Shown here piece after piece: positions 33,961 to 44,144 of a stretch of 45,481 nucleotides of DNA. Positions within the stretch are counted from its first letter, which is position 1; every line of letters begins with the position of its first letter. The stretch is from Helicobacter anseris. GTDB lineage: Bacteria > Campylobacterota > Campylobacteria > Campylobacterales > Helicobacteraceae. Where the stretch lies: contig NZ_NXLX01000012.1 in assembly GCF_003364335.1 (NCBI RefSeq), forward strand, positions 1-45,481. The letters are read 5' to 3'. Position numbers and translations under genes: made by a program. The notes beneath the pieces were generated by a model that saw only the letters and a list, made by a program, of their open reading frames with translations, ran no database searches and was not told where the DNA came from.

Positions 33961-34191
33961 TTACTTCTCCTCGGCTTTCTTTACATTAGAAATATCCATA
34001 GGCATTTCTTTCGAAATAAAACCACCCTTAGGATTATTATCACTTGGTTTTATAGCTTTTTTTGCAATCTTGCAACCCTCAACAATCACTTGTGATGTTT
34101 TAGGTAAAACACTCAAAACTTTAGCAACCTTGCCCTTATCATCTCCAGCAATAACCTTAACCATATCGCCTTTTTTAATTTTTAATTTCAT
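33961..34191 (-). CDS. rplX: 50S ribosomal protein L24
   Basis: Assembly initiator of the large subunit. KOW motif [20 protein letters not shown] at the start. A short form of 76 residues, one-base overlap with rplN. Confidence 0.97.
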   Translation of the reverse strand: MKLKIKKGDMVKVIAGDDKGKVAKVLSVLPKTSQVIVEGCKIAKKAIKPSDNNPKGGFISKEMPMDISNVKKAEEK

Positions 34192-34559
34192 TACAATACC
34201 TCCGGAGCTAACGATACAATCTTCATAAAATTAGCATATCGCACTTCTCTACTCACAGGTCCAAAAATCCTTGTCCCAATAGGCTCTCTCTTTGCATCTA
34301 AAATAACAGCTGCGTTATCATCAAATCTTACTAAAGAACCATTTTCACGATGAACTTCTTTTTTTGTTCTAACTATAACAGCTTTAATTACCTGACCTTT
34401 TTTTACCTTACCATTTGGAATAGCTTTTTTAACAGAAGCAACAATGACATCACCTACACTCGCATAACGCTTATGACTACCGCCAAGAACCTTGATACAC
34501 ATAATTTCCTTGGCACCGCTGTTATCAGCAACATTTAATCTTGTAAAACTCTGTATCAT
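34191..34559 (-). CDS. rplN: 50S ribosomal protein L14
   Basis: Forms an intersubunit bridge. [20 protein letters not shown] is diagnostic, and 122 residues is exactly the usual length. Confidence 0.99.
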   Translation of the reverse strand: MIQSFTRLNVADNSGAKEIMCIKVLGGSHKRYASVGDVIVASVKKAIPNGKVKKGQVIKAVIVRTKKEVHRENGSLVRFDDNAAVILDAKREPIGTRIFGPVSREVRYANFMKIVSLAPEVL

Positions 34560-34560
34560 T

Positions 34561-34821
34561 TTATACCCCTACTAAAACTATGTCTTTGAGCCTAAAGGCT
34601 TTGTTTCGAGAAATAGGTCTACATTCAATTGCAGTAATTACATCTCCCACTTTCGCAGAATTGTTTTCATCATGAATTGTATATTTTTTAAATCTCTTAA
34701 CAATTTTTCTATATTTTGGATGCACAACTTTTCTTTCAACCAAAATTGTTACACTCTTTTCTCCAGCCTTACTTACTACCTCACCCTGGATAATTCTTTT
34801 ATGTGCTTGTTTTTCACCCAT
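34561..34821 (-). CDS. rpsQ: 30S ribosomal protein S17
   Basis: Primary 16S rRNA binder with an OB fold. [20 protein letters not shown] and the [14 protein letters not shown] tail identify it. 86 residues. Confidence 0.98.
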   Translation of the reverse strand: MGEKQAHKRIIQGEVVSKAGEKSVTILVERKVVHPKYRKIVKRFKKYTIHDENNSAKVGDVITAIECRPISRNKAFRLKDIVLVGV

Positions 34822-34831
34822 AGCTTATCCT

Positions 34832-35023
34832 TTAACTATTTTCTTTTGCAGATATCGCCGTATTGATTCTTGCAATATCTTTTCTCACAACTGCTATCTG
34901 ACTTGGATTTGTCAATTGCATTGTCTTAAGCTCTAATCTCAATTTAAAGAGCTCTGCCTTTTTTTCTTTTAACATTGACTTCAATTCATTAATATCTTTA
35001 TCTTTTAATTCAATAAATTTCAT
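34832..35023 (-). CDS. rpmC: 50S ribosomal protein L29
   Basis: Tunnel-exit protein that docks SRP and trigger factor. A helical hairpin of 63 residues: [18 protein letters not shown], then [13 protein letters not shown]. The ATG at 35023 is preferred over a GTG two codons upstream. It overlaps the rplP end by 14 nt. Confidence 0.96.
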   Translation of the reverse strand: MKFIELKDKDINELKSMLKEKKAELFKLRLELKTMQLTNPSQIAVVRKDIARINTAISAKENS

Positions 35024-35435
35024 TTTCACTCTCGCTTGTTACAATTTTTGTTTTAAAAGGCAACTTGCTTTGTGCCAAAGCCAATGCTTCTCTTGCAGTA
35101 GCTTCATCAATACCAATCATTTCATATATAATTCTGCCAGGTTTAATATTCATAACCCACTTTTCTACAGATCCTTTACCTTTACCCATCCTTGTAGCCA
35201 AAGGTTTTGCTGTCAATGGCTTATCTGGAAAAACCCTGATCCAAACCTTACCAGCTCTTTTTATATGACGAGTCATTGCAACCCTAGCAGATTCTATTTG
35301 CCTAGAATCAATTCTTCCATGCTCAAGTGCCTTAATACCAATATCACCAAAAGCCAATTGGGCACCTCTGAAAGACTTGCCTCTATTTCTGCCTTTCATC
35401 TGCTTTCTATATTTTGTTTTCTTAGGCATCAACAT
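35010..35435 (-). CDS. rplP: 50S ribosomal protein L16
   Basis: Positions A-site t[23 protein letters not shown] at the start and [20 protein letters not shown] in the middle are diagnostic. 141 residues. GGGAG 9 nt upstream supports the first ATG. Confidence 0.98.
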   Translation of the reverse strand: MLMPKKTKYRKQMKGRNRGKSFRGAQLAFGDIGIKALEHGRIDSRQIESARVAMTRHIKRAGKVWIRVFPDKPLTAKPLATRMGKGKGSVEKWVMNIKPGRIIYEMIGIDEATAREALALAQSKLPFKTKIVTSESENEIY

Positions 35436-35437
35436 AG

Positions 35438-36136
35438 TTATTGTCTCCCTCTTCTAGTTTTTGTTTTTGGCTCTGCTGTTTCCTCTCTTTTTTCTGGTTG
35501 TATTCCTTTTTGAAGTACTTCACCTTTAAAAATCCAAACTTTCACACCAATAATTCCATAAGTAGTCATTGCTTCTGCAAAACCATAATCAATTTTAGCA
35601 CGCAAGGTATGCAAAGGAACTCTTCCCTCCATATACCATTCCGTTCTTGCCATTTCAGCACCTGCTAATCTTCCAGAAACCTTAATTTTTATACCCTTAG
35701 CTCCAGCCTTAATTGCACCTTGCATAACTTTTTTCATTGCTCTTCTAAAAGCAACTCTTTTTTCAAGCTGAATTGCAACATTCTCGGCAGCTAGCTGTGC
35801 ATTTGCCTGAGGTCTCTTAACTTCTTTAATGTTTATAGCAACTTCCTTCTTGATAACAGATTTTAAAGAATCTTTAACTTTCTCAATATCTGCGCCTTTC
35901 TTCCCAATAATCAATCCTGGCCTAGCAGCCACAACAGTTACACGTATTTTCTTTGCAGCACGCTCAATCACAATTTCACTGATTCCAGCATAATAAAGTT
36001 CTTTTTTAAGAAATTTTCTAATTTTGTGATCTTCAGCAATATTTGCAGGAGTATTTTGTGTTCCAGGAAACCATCTAGAAGTCCAATTTCTATTGATTCC
36101 TAATCTTAAACCTATTGGATTAACTTTTTGTCCCAT
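35438..36136 (-). CDS. rpsC: 30S ribosomal protein S3
   Basis: mRNA-entry protein with a KH domain. [18 protein letters not shown] at the start, [15 protein letters not shown] as the KH loop, and a C-terminal basic tail. 232 residues. Confidence 0.98.
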   Translation of the reverse strand: MGQKVNPIGLRLGINRNWTSRWFPGTQNTPANIAEDHKIRKFLKKELYYAGISEIVIERAAKKIRVTVVAARPGLIIGKKGADIEKVKDSLKSVIKKEVAINIKEVKRPQANAQLAAENVAIQLEKRVAFRRAMKKVMQGAIKAGAKGIKIKVSGRLAGAEMARTEWYMEGRVPLHTLRAKIDYGFAEAMTTYGIIGVKVWIFKGEVLQKGIQPEKREETAEPKTKTRRGRQ

Positions 36137-36138
36137 GC

Positions 36139-36549
36139 TTACTTATCCTCACCTTTTGTAGTTTTCTTTGTTGCTTTAGTATTACCTTTCACCTTTGTCT
36201 CCTCAACAGCTTTTTGCACTTTTTTTTCTAAAGGTTTTGGAGCAATTTCCACAAATACATGAGAAGTTGGTTTTCTTATCGGAGTAGCCCTACCTCTAGC
36301 TCTAGGCATAAATCTTCTAAGCACAGGACCAGCATCAACTCGACAAGATTTTATAATCACATTCTGTGCATCAAAACCACCATTAGCTACAGCAGAAGCT
36401 ATTACCTTTGCAATTACTTTAGCAGCTTTGTTTGGAGTGAATTCCAAGCTTGCAATCGCAAGTTCAGCATTCATACCTTGAACTTCTCTAGCAATCAATC
36501 TTGCTTTTGTAGGAGATAATCGAATATATCTTAATAATGCTTTACTCAT
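36139..36549 (-). CDS. rplV: 50S ribosomal protein L22 with basic C-terminal extension
   Basis: Lines the peptide exit tunnel. The core has [20 protein letters not shown] and [18 protein letters not shown]. After the core a Lys/Thr-rich tail of about 30 residues ([18 protein letters not shown] and on) extends the protein to 136 residues, longer than the E. coli form. GGAGG before the ATG at 36549 decides the start; a TTG two codons upstream is rejected. Confidence 0.97.
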   Translation of the reverse strand: MSKALLRYIRLSPTKARLIAREVQGMNAELAIASLEFTPNKAAKVIAKVIASAVANGGFDAQNVIIKSCRVDAGPVLRRFMPRARGRATPIRKPTSHVFVEIAPKPLEKKVQKAVEETKVKGNTKATKKTTKGEDK

Positions 36550-36560
36550 CAACAACCTCC

Positions 36561-36842
36561 TTATTTACCTATCTTTTTCTGGACACTACCTTTATGTCCC
36601 TTAAAAGTTCTTGTTGGTGCAAACTCTCCCAACTTGTATCCTACATGATTTTCTGTGATATACACAGGAACAAAAACTCTACCATTATGAACATTGAATG
36701 TCAATCCAATCATATCAGGCAAAATTGTACTTCTTCTTGACCAAGTTTTAATAGGTTTATTATCCTTAGTTTCCTTTGCCTTAAGTACTTTTTTTACTAA
36801 ATAATCATCAATGAAAGGACCTTTTTTTACTGATCTTGCCAT
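36561..36842 (-). CDS. rpsS: 30S ribosomal protein S19
   Basis: Small-subunit head protein. [19 protein letters not shown] and [15 protein letters not shown] are diagnostic. 93 residues. Confidence 0.99.
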   Translation of the reverse strand: MARSVKKGPFIDDYLVKKVLKAKETKDNKPIKTWSRRSTILPDMIGLTFNVHNGRVFVPVYITENHVGYKLGEFAPTRTFKGHKGSVQKKIGK

Positions 36843-36852
36843 TTTTTATTCC

Positions 36853-37680
36853 TTATTTTTTCTTTCTTGAAATAATGAGCTTATCACTAGCTTTTTTCTT
36901 TCTTGTCTTATAACCTTTAGCAGGAGTTCCCCAAGGAGAAACAGGATGTCCACTAGAACCAGTTTTACCTTCACCACCACCATGTGGGTGATCTACAGGG
37001 TTCATAGCACTACCTCTTGTTTGAGGACGTATACCTCTATGCCTATTTCTTCCTGCTTTACCAATGTTGATATTAATAAAATCTTCATTGCCAACTACAC
37101 CAATTGTAGCCATACATTCACCTAAAATATATCTCATTTCACCGCTAGGCATTCTAATAATAGTATATTTACCTTCTCTACCCATTATTTGAGCACTAGC
37201 TCCAGCACTTCTAGCAAGCTGACCTCCTGCGCCAGGATGCATTTCTATATTATGCACAATTGTTCCAACAGGAATATTTTTTAATTTCATTGCATATCCT
37301 GTTTTAATATCCAAGCCAGATTCTGCAGCAATCACAATATCTCCAACCTTTAGGCCACTTGGCTGAATGATATATCTCTTATCTCCATCAGGATAACTTA
37401 CAAGAGCAATTCTACAATTTCTATACGGATCATATTCAATTGCTGCAACTCTGCCTTCAATATTGTATTTATTACGCTTAAAATCAATAATACGATAAAG
37501 CTTTTTAGCACCACCTTCTTTATGTCTGCTTGTTATACGACCATTATTGTTTCTACCCGCTGTTACAGGAAGTTTAACCAACAACTTTCTCACACTAGGT
37601 TTTGCAGTAATGTCACTAGAATTAAGACCGGACATAAATCTTCTACTAGGTGTATAAGGTTTATATGTTTTAATTGCCAT
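36853..37680 (-). CDS. rplB: 50S ribosomal protein L2
   Basis: Central to peptidyl transferase and subunit joining. The [18 protein letters not shown] motif appears here as [18 protein letters not shown]. 275 residues, full length. Confidence 0.99.
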   Translation of the reverse strand: MAIKTYKPYTPSRRFMSGLNSSDITAKPSVRKLLVKLPVTAGRNNNGRITSRHKEGGAKKLYRIIDFKRNKYNIEGRVAAIEYDPYRNCRIALVSYPDGDKRYIIQPSGLKVGDIVIAAESGLDIKTGYAMKLKNIPVGTIVHNIEMHPGAGGQLARSAGASAQIMGREGKYTIIRMPSGEMRYILGECMATIGVVGNEDFININIGKAGRNRHRGIRPQTRGSAMNPVDHPHGGGEGKTGSSGHPVSPWGTPAKGYKTRKKKASDKLIISRKKK

Positions 37681-37690
37681 CTGTCACTCC

Positions 37691-37972
37691 TTAAACTGCT
37701 AGCGAATCTATCTTCGCACCCTCTGGGACTTTTACATAAAATTTCTTAAAAGAACTTCTTTGCCCAATCCTACCTCTAAATCTCTTTACCTTACCTTCTT
37801 GCTTCAATGAGTTGATTCTCAAAGGAGTAAAACCAAAATAATCCTTAAAAACTTGTTTTAATTGATTCTTAGTCACCTTACTAGAAGTTTGCACCACTAA
37901 AACTCCGCTCTCTTGAAGAGATAAAGATTTTTCAGTATAAAGAATTGATTTTATATCTGTTATATCTGCCAT
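37691..37972 (-). CDS. rplW: 50S ribosomal protein L23
   Basis: Tunnel-exit protein and chaperone dock. [20 protein letters not shown] at the start and [19 protein letters not shown] near the end. 93 residues. Confidence 0.97.
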   Translation of the reverse strand: MADITDIKSILYTEKSLSLQESGVLVVQTSSKVTKNQLKQVFKDYFGFTPLRINSLKQEGKVKRFRGRIGQRSSFKKFYVKVPEGAKIDSLAV

Positions 37973-37984
37973 ATTATCTCCTTG

Positions 37985-38602
37985 TTACTTATTTGCCTGA
38001 ATAATTTCATCAAAAACTGCTTTCTCCATAACAACAGATCTAAAAGCAGCAACCAAATAAGCATTTAATTCATTTGCATCCACAAGATAGCAATCTTTTA
38101 AATTTCTAAAAGCCAAAAATGTATTCTCATTACTCATTTGAGCAACAAACAAAACACTTCTTTCATTTAAAGTCTTAAACATACTAAAGGCATCTTTTGT
38201 TTTTCCGCTTGCAACCTCTACAGAATCTACAAGATAAAGCTTGCCAGCTTCTGCTTTTTGTTTCAATGCAAACTCTAATGCCAATCTCTTTTGTTTTTTA
38301 TTAACCTTTAAATTATAGTTTCTATTGTTACTAGGTCCATGAGAAACACCACCTCCAACAAATACAGGAGATGTTATACTACCAGCTCTAGCTCTACCAC
38401 CACCTTTTTGACTCCAAGGCTTTTTTCCTCCTCCACTGACTTCACCACGATTTTTTGCTTTTGCAGTATTACTACGCAAAGAAGCTAGATAAGATTTAAT
38501 ATAGAGATAAAGATTATGTTCTTTAATCTCATTATAACTTTGTGGCAAATCTATTTCACTACTCTTTTTAAGTTGTTTATCCAATACTATTGCTTTGCTC
38601 AT
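37985..38602 (-). CDS. rplD: 50S ribosomal protein L4
   Basis: Exit-tunnel protein and, in E. coli, S10-operon repressor. It holds [20 protein letters not shown] followed by [13 protein letters not shown]. The ATG at 38602 is 7 nt from AAGGTG and is preferred over the ATG two codons upstream, giving 205 residues. Confidence 0.98.
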   Translation of the reverse strand: MSKAIVLDKQLKKSSEIDLPQSYNEIKEHNLYLYIKSYLASLRSNTAKAKNRGEVSGGGKKPWSQKGGGRARAGSITSPVFVGGGVSHGPSNNRNYNLKVNKKQKRLALEFALKQKAEAGKLYLVDSVEVASGKTKDAFSMFKTLNERSVLFVAQMSNENTFLAFRNLKDCYLVDANELNAYLVAAFRSVVMEKAVFDEIIQANK

Positions 38603-38613
38603 TATCATTCACC

Positions 38614-39192
38614 TTATTTTATAATTTGAATCTTGCCATAAGCTCCAGAAAAACCAGCTACAGAACCTTTTAATACCAAAATATTACTTTCTTTATCAAA
38701 TGAAACAATCTCATTTTGAGCAGTTACTGTCTCATTTCCATAATGTCCTGCCATCTTTTTACCTGGTTGCACTCTACCTGGCCATTCTCTATTACCAATA
38801 GAACCCAATCTTCTATGAAATCTACTACCATGAGCAGCTGGACCACCTTGAAAATTCCATCTTTTCATCGCACCACTAAAACCTCTACCTTTTGTTTTAA
38901 AGGTAACCTTTAATCTTTTTGCAGTTTCTAAAGCGCTCATATCCAAATCGCCAGCTTCAGTATTATTTACTTGAAGAGTTGCAAAACGATTGAATTCTTT
39001 GCTGAGATTAAATTTTTTCTGCTGACCAGCAATTGCTTTATTCATAACTTTTCCCTTAGAATAAGCAACCAAAGCTTTTTTATTCTCATATACTTCACAC
39101 ACTTTAGCATTTAAAACTCTAAGTAAAGTTACTGCTATACTTTGTGTTTCAATTGTTCTACTCATTCCAATTTTTTCTACCAAAAATTCCAT
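38614..39192 (-). CDS. rplC: 50S ribosomal protein L3
   Basis: Assembly initiator near the peptidyl-transferase centre. [20 protein letters not shown] and [20 protein letters not shown]-type motifs are clear. The ATG at 39192 fits AAGGA; a GTG one codon upstream is rejected. 192 residues. Confidence 0.98.
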   Translation of the reverse strand: MEFLVEKIGMSRTIETQSIAVTLLRVLNAKVCEVYENKKALVAYSKGKVMNKAIAGQQKKFNLSKEFNRFATLQVNNTEAGDLDMSALETAKRLKVTFKTKGRGFSGAMKRWNFQGGPAAHGSRFHRRLGSIGNREWPGRVQPGKKMAGHYGNETVTAQNEIVSFDKESNILVLKGSVAGFSGAYGKIQIIK

Positions 39193-39202
39193 CACCTAAT
39201 CC

Positions 39203-39514
39203 TTACTTGCCCATCTGTGTAACTTCAACATCAACTTCTGGAGCTAAATCTAATTTCATTAAACTATCCACCGTATCTGGTGTAGCAGACATAATATCAA
39301 TAATTCTACTATGCACTCTGATTTCAAATTGTTCTCTAGAATCCTTGTTGATATGTGGAGAACGCAAAACTGTATATCTTCTATTTTTAGTTGGCAAAGG
39401 AATAGGTCCCTTAATATCTGAACCTGTTCGCTTTACAGCCTCAACAATAGAAGCAACAGATCTGTCTAACACTCTATGATCATAAGCCTTTAACTTAAGT
39501 CTAATTTTTTCCAT
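39203..39514 (-). CDS. rpsJ: 30S ribosomal protein S10
   Basis: Head protein and NusE of antitermination complexes. [20 protein letters not shown] and [20 protein letters not shown] identify it. AAGGAT before the ATG at 39514 decides the start (103 residues). First gene of the super-operon. Confidence 0.99.
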   Translation of the reverse strand: MEKIRLKLKAYDHRVLDRSVASIVEAVKRTGSDIKGPIPLPTKNRRYTVLRSPHINKDSREQFEIRVHSRIIDIMSATPDTVDSLMKLDLAPEVDVEVTQMGK

Positions 39515-39582
39515 GAAAATATCCTTATTCAAAAAAGAACTCATCGCAAAACGATGTAATTACCAAATAAAATGGAAGTAAA

Positions 39583-39611
39583 ATTCTACTAAAAAAAGAG
39601 TACAAAATCAA
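39583..39611 (-). promoter_or_regulatory. Candidate promoter of the S10-spc-alpha operon
   Basis: On the minus strand TTGATT and TAGAAT are separated by exactly 17 nt. The leader to the rpsJ start is then about 60-65 nt and contains a small 5-bp hairpin (39542-39556). Read from consensus only. Confidence 0.4.
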
Positions 39612-39644
39612 TTATTTTCCTCTATTTCGGAGCTTTATCTAAAA

Positions 39645-39673
39645 AATTATTTCCTTTTTATAAGGAAATAATT
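39645..39673. promoter_or_regulatory. Perfect 12-bp inverted repeat in the divergent rpsJ / ATPase gap
   Basis: AATTATTTCCTT at 645-656 pairs exactly with 662-673 across a 5-nt loop (numbers plus 39000). It lies upstream of the candidate rpsJ promoter and upstream of the plus-strand gene. It could be a regulator binding site or an RNA hairpin in a longer leader. No T-run follows to make a convincing terminator. Confidence 0.5.
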
Positions 39674-39740
39674 ATAAAATAATCTTTTTAGTATTACTTG
39701 CATATAGCATCATATATTAAGCAAAAAAGAGGGTATATAA

Positions 39741-40787
39741 ATGAGAGAAATAAAGCATATTCTTGAAGAAAAAATACAGCATCTACATTTACTACCAAGA
39801 AGATTTGGAATCAAAAAAGGGAAAAATATCCTATTTGGTCCTCCAAAAAGTGGCAAAACATCTTTATCTCTCTTTATATCAAAAACCCTTAAAAACACCA
39901 TATATATTGATTGTATAGATCCAAGAAATGATATAGATAATTTAAAAAATCAAATTCTTAAGTCTTTTTTAGAAAAAAAGATAGATTTACTTATACTAGA
40001 CAACTACAAACCAATATTTATTTTGCCAAATATTGAAAATATTCTTATTATTCTTAATAGCAAGCAAATTCCCTCAGATGACCTACAACTACAAAATTTT
40101 TCTCTCAAGAGTATCATGCCATTGACTTTTGAGGAATACATCGGGTTTTCTAACTCCTCTGAAGATATCAATCAACTTTTTAATCGTTTCATAAAAGATG
40201 GCAATTCTCCAGAAATGCTCCATAGTCTAGAATTTCAAAAAATTTCCAAAAAACAAAATAATATGAAATTATTCTTTCAAGAAGATTATGATTTATTTGC
40301 TCTACTCTTACAATTCCAATCTCAAAAAATTACGGTTAATCAATTTTACACATACTCCAAAAGATTCTTGAAAGTTTCAAAAGATAAAGTCTATGCCCTA
40401 TTAACGAGATTACAGAATAATCATTTTATTTTCCTAATACCTTGCGCAGATTCCATAAATAAAACAAAAAAATTATATTTTTATGACTTTTCACTTCCTT
40501 ATGCACATTCCCCAAATCCCAACTTTCAGGCTATTTTTGAAAATATGGTTTTTTTAGAACTTTATAGCCAATACCAAGAACAAATATTTTATAGTCAAAA
40601 TGCACATTTTTGCATCAATGAGACTATTTTTTTTGCAATTCCCTTCCCAAATCAACAAAATATTGACACTATTCTAAAAAACAATCCCTATAAAAAGATT
40701 ATAATCATAGCAATCAACAAGATTCAAAAATCACAATGTCAAGTGATTGATTTTGTAAGTTTTGCCCTAAAGGAGTATGTAGATTGA
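39741..40787 (+). CDS. P-loop ATPase of unknown function (HP1321-like position)
   Basis: A 348-residue soluble protein with Walker A GPPKSGKTS (33-41) and a short Walker B-like LLILDNY near 82-88. A helical part follows with YSKRFLKVSKDKVYALLTRL, which looks like a winged-helix segment, then a C-terminal part with FENMVFLELY. That arrangement is like archaeal-type AAA_14/DUF4143 ATP-binding proteins. In H. pylori a conserved ATP-binding gene lies in the same place between rpsJ and rnhB. Its role is not known to me. GAGGG lies upstream of the ATG, and the stop shares one base with the rnhB ATG (TGATG). Confidence 0.75.
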   Translation: MREIKHILEEKIQHLHLLPRRFGIKKGKNILFGPPKSGKTSLSLFISKTLKNTIYIDCIDPRNDIDNLKNQILKSFLEKKIDLLILDNYKPIFILPNIENILIILNSKQIPSDDLQLQNFSLKSIMPLTFEEYIGFSNSSEDINQLFNRFIKDGNSPEMLHSLEFQKISKKQNNMKLFFQEDYDLFALLLQFQSQKITVNQFYTYSKRFLKVSKDKVYALLTRLQNNHFIFLIPCADSINKTKKLYFYDFSLPYAHSPNPNFQAIFENMVFLELYSQYQEQIFYSQNAHFCINETIFFAIPFPNQQNIDTILKNNPYKKIIIIAINKIQKSQCQVIDFVSFALKEYVD

Positions 40788-41383
40788 TGATTTGCGGCAT
40801 TGATGAAGCAGGTCGTGGAAGCCTGTGTGGAAGTCTATTTGTTTGTGGTGTAGCCTGTGATAATCATATGGCAGATTTTTTAAAAGATTCTGGTGTCAAA
40901 GATAGCAAAATGCTCTCAAAAAACACAAGAGCTCAGTTGAGTTCTATTATTCAAAATTCTCCCAATATTTTTTTTATTGTAATAGAAAAAAATGCTCAAG
41001 AAATCGACACAAAAGGTCTTAGTATATGCCTCAAGGAATCTATACTAGAAATTATTCAAAAACTTCAACACCTTGTTAAGGATTTTTATATTGATGGCAA
41101 CACTATCTTTAATATTCAGCCAGAAGCATCAATAAATCTCAAAAGTATTATTCAAGGAGATAGTAAAATTCCACAAATATCAGCAGCTTCTATTCTCGCA
41201 AAATATGCAAAAGATAAAGAAATGGAAAAACTCAATCAAATATACCCTGCATACAATCTTATCAACAATGCTGGATATGGGACAAAGGAACATTTAGAGA
41301 AAATTGCTATATTAGGACAAACTCCTCATCATAGAAAAAGCTTTGTTATAAAATCTCAGCAAAAAAATTTAAAATTATTTTAG
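40787..41383 (+). CDS. rnhB: Ribonuclease HII
   Basis: Cleaves RNA in RNA-DNA hybrids and removes misincorporated ribonucleotides. GIDEAGRGSLCGSLFVCGVA carries the first acidic pair. DSKMLSK and FYIDGN follow, and SIIQGDSKIPQISAASILAK gives the remaining aspartate. The ATG at 40787 overlaps the upstream stop by one base; the codon before it is TTG. 198 residues. Confidence 0.96.
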   Translation: MICGIDEAGRGSLCGSLFVCGVACDNHMADFLKDSGVKDSKMLSKNTRAQLSSIIQNSPNIFFIVIEKNAQEIDTKGLSICLKESILEIIQKLQHLVKDFYIDGNTIFNIQPEASINLKSIIQGDSKIPQISAASILAKYAKDKEMEKLNQIYPAYNLINNAGYGTKEHLEKIAILGQTPHHRKSFVIKSQQKNLKLF

Positions 41384-41459
41384 ACTTTGTAATGTTTTTT
41401 TAAAATAAAAATCAATACAATATTCTCCTTAAATATCAATTATAAAATCAAGGAATAAA

Positions 41460-43019
41460 ATGGCTCTAGCTTTAGCTTTAAAATATCGCCCTATTACCTT
41501 TCACGACCTTGTTGCTCAAGAGAGCGTTACCAAAACCCTCTCTCTTGCTCTACAAAATAATCGCATAGCACATGCCTATCTTTTTAGTGGTCTTAGAGGT
41601 AGCGGTAAAACAACATCTGCTAGAATATTAGCTCGTGCATTACAATGTGAAAAAGCCCCTATAGGAGACCCTTGTAATACTTGCGAAAATTGTCTTCAAT
41701 CTCTTGAAGGCAGGCACCTTGATATTATTGAAATGGATGCAGCTTCTAGTAGAAAGATAGACGACATCAGAGGATTGATTGAACAAACACGATATGCTCC
41801 AAGTTATGGAAAATATAAAATCTTTATTATCGATGAAGTACATATGCTTACAAAAGAAGCTTTTAATGCTTTATTAAAAACATTAGAAGAGCCTCCAAGT
41901 TATGTAAAATTTATCCTTGCTACAACAGATCCCCTTAAACTCCCAGCTACAATTTTAAGTAGAACACAGCATTTTAGATTTAGAAAAATACCTCAAAAGC
42001 ATGTAATACGGCACCTTTGCCAAATATTAGAAAAAGAAAATATTACATACGAAAATGAAGCTATTGAAATCATTGCAAGAAGTGGTAATGGAAGTTTAAG
42101 AGATACACTCACTTTAACAGATCAAGCCATCAGTTACTGCAATCAAAACCTTACAAGAAATAAAGTAGCAGAAATGCTAGGAGCAATAGATCCTGCGGTC
42201 TTAAATAATTTTTTTCAAGCAATTGCCTCAAACAATCAAGAAGAATTGCAACACATTCTTGAAGTTTTTGAGGAATATGAAGCAGAAATGATTCTAGATG
42301 AGATGATGCTTTTTCTAAAAGAATTATTCAAAGGGATCAACGAAAAAAATACACTCCTTGCAATTCCTATGCTAACTCTTGATAGATACCTTCAAATCAT
42401 AGCTCAAGCAAAGAATCTTTTAAATCTCAATTGTGATGGTGGTTTTGTTTTGCTTCTAACAAGCCTTAAAATGCAAGAAGCTCAAAAATATACTCTTATC
42501 AATCAAGAAATCAAACAACTAGAGACCAATTTACAACAAAAAACAATAAATACAGCACCCCTAAATACAAGCAATATTCAAGCATCGCAACAAAGTCAAA
42601 ACACTTCTCTGTCTTTATTCAATCAACTTATTAAGAAAATTTATGATCGCAATATTACTTTAGGGGAAATTTTTGAAAAAAATATTACTTTTATAAGTTT
42701 TGAGAATCAAACTTTAACCTGGGAAAGCAAAGCATCTTCTGAGGCAAAGGATCTACTTAAAGAAAACTATGCCACGATTAAAAATTTTGCGCAAGAAATT
42801 TTTGGAATAGAGACTAAAATCCTATCCCAAAATGCTACAAATACCACACCACAAATACAACAAACCTCTTTGCCTCAAGATTTAGAATCAAACAATCATA
42901 ATAACCAACAACAAACCGATCACAAAACGCTAGATTTTTATACAAGAAACCAAAATACCATCCAGAATATGCAACAATATCTTCCAATCAAAGAAGTAAA
43001 AAGAGTTAAAAATGTTTGA
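41460..43019 (+). CDS. dnaX: DNA polymerase III subunits gamma/tau
   Basis: Clamp-loader ATPase. It has Walker A GLRGSGKTT (44-52), a zinc module with C63, C72, C75 and C78, Walker B with IIDEVHM (124-130) and SRTQHFRFR as sensor region. At 519 residues it is shorter than tau of E. coli. A Q/N/T-rich region lies near the C terminus (about 460-500). I see no A6G-type slippery site that would give a frameshifted gamma. AAGGA precedes the ATG. It overlaps tsaE by 8 nt. Confidence 0.97.
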   Translation: MALALALKYRPITFHDLVAQESVTKTLSLALQNNRIAHAYLFSGLRGSGKTTSARILARALQCEKAPIGDPCNTCENCLQSLEGRHLDIIEMDAASSRKIDDIRGLIEQTRYAPSYGKYKIFIIDEVHMLTKEAFNALLKTLEEPPSYVKFILATTDPLKLPATILSRTQHFRFRKIPQKHVIRHLCQILEKENITYENEAIEIIARSGNGSLRDTLTLTDQAISYCNQNLTRNKVAEMLGAIDPAVLNNFFQAIASNNQEELQHILEVFEEYEAEMILDEMMLFLKELFKGINEKNTLLAIPMLTLDRYLQIIAQAKNLLNLNCDGGFVLLLTSLKMQEAQKYTLINQEIKQLETNLQQKTINTAPLNTSNIQASQQSQNTSLSLFNQLIKKIYDRNITLGEIFEKNITFISFENQTLTWESKASSEAKDLLKENYATIKNFAQEIFGIETKILSQNATNTTPQIQQTSLPQDLESNNHNNQQQTDHKTLDFYTRNQNTIQNMQQYLPIKEVKRVKNV

Positions 43020-43428
43020 GAAAAAATTAAAGGAAAATGAAATAGGAGAAATCTTTAAGATTCTAGATAAAGCCATTGAAAATAACACGCGCATTATCTT
43101 ATTACAAGGTGATTTAGCAAGTGGCAAAACAACATTAGTACAACAATATATAAAAAGCAAAAATATAAATCTCCAAGCAACATCGCCAACATTCAATCTC
43201 GTGCAACAATATGACAATTTCTATCACTACGATCTTTATCACCATAGCTTGGAAAAATTTATCAATCTTGGTTTATTAGAACAGCTAGAAGATCAAAACA
43301 TTCACTTTATCGAGTGGGGCGAAGATGGTTTAGCCAATATTCTAAAAAATAGTGGGTATAATTACCTCACAATAAAGATTACAAAAGCACAAAACTATAG
43401 AATCTATAAGGTTATACAAAATGGATAA
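43012..43428 (+). CDS. tsaE: tRNA N6-threonylcarbamoyladenosine biosynthesis ATPase
   Basis: ATPase partner of TsaB/TsaD in t6A37 tRNA modification. At 138 residues it has Walker [10 protein letters not shown] (33-41), the [10 protein letters not shown] switch stretch and [15 protein letters not shown] gives the late family motif. It overlaps dnaX and lptB by 8 nt each. Confidence 0.96.
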   Translation: MFEKKLKENEIGEIFKILDKAIENNTRIILLQGDLASGKTTLVQQYIKSKNINLQATSPTFNLVQQYDNFYHYDLYHHSLEKFINLGLLEQLEDQNIHFIEWGEDGLANILKNSGYNYLTIKITKAQNYRIYKVIQNG

Positions 43429-44143
43429 ACTTGTCGCACAAAATCTCAGCAAACAAATTAAAAAAAATCTTATTGTGCGAGATGTTTCCATAGAGGTAAA
43501 AAGTGGAGAAGTTGTAGGCCTACTTGGTCCAAATGGTGCTGGAAAAACAACGACATTTTATATGATATGTGGGCTACTCAAGCCTACTGGTGGCAAAGTA
43601 CTCCTAAATGACAAAGATTTATCAGATGCCCCATTACATCAAAGATCTAATATGGGTATTGGTTACCTACCTCAAGAATCTAGCATTTTTAAAGATTTGA
43701 GCGTTGAGGATAATCTCAATATCTCTGCAGAAACAACTTTTAAAAACAAAAAAGAAGCTCAAGATCGTATCGAAGAAATGCTTCAAGCATTTAACATAGA
43801 GCCCATCAGACATCGCAAAGGCGTAAGCCTAAGTGGGGGAGAGAGACGTAGAGTAGAAATTGCTAGAGCTCTTGTAAAAAATCCAAAATTTATTTTATTA
43901 GATGAGCCGTTTGCTGGTGTCGATCCTATAGCTGTTATTGATATTCAAAAAATTATTCAAAAATTAGTAACTTTAAATATAGGTGTTTTAATTACTGATC
44001 ATAATGTTAGAGAAACATTATCAGTATGCCATCGAGCCTATGTAATTAAAAGCGGAACTTTACTAGCTAGTGGTTTAAGTGATGAAATCTATGAAAATCC
44101 ATTGGTGCGTAAATATTATTTAGGTGAAAACTTTAAGGTATAA
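43421..44143 (+). CDS. lptB: LPS export ABC transporter ATP-binding protein
   Basis: Powers extraction of LPS from the inner membrane as LptB2FG. At 240 residues it shows Walker [10 protein letters not shown] (36-44), the Q-loop in [10 protein letters not shown], signature [15 protein letters not shown], Walker [14 protein letters not shown] and the H-loop in [11 protein letters not shown]. The last two are typical of LptB. Its partners LptA and LptC are encoded at 19867-20855. It ends 1 nt before rpoN, an arrangement shared with many proteobacteria. Confidence 0.97.
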   Translation: MDKLVAQNLSKQIKKNLIVRDVSIEVKSGEVVGLLGPNGAGKTTTFYMICGLLKPTGGKVLLNDKDLSDAPLHQRSNMGIGYLPQESSIFKDLSVEDNLNISAETTFKNKKEAQDRIEEMLQAFNIEPIRHRKGVSLSGGERRRVEIARALVKNPKFILLDEPFAGVDPIAVIDIQKIIQKLVTLNIGVLITDHNVRETLSVCHRAYVIKSGTLLASGLSDEIYENPLVRKYYLGENFKV

Positions 44144-44144
44144 A

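Noticed and set aside
42530-42560. Programmed frameshift site in dnaX
   Set aside because: There is an A6 run but no A-AAA-AAG heptamer, no following hairpin and no near -1 stop that I can recognise; the frame is intact to 519 residues.
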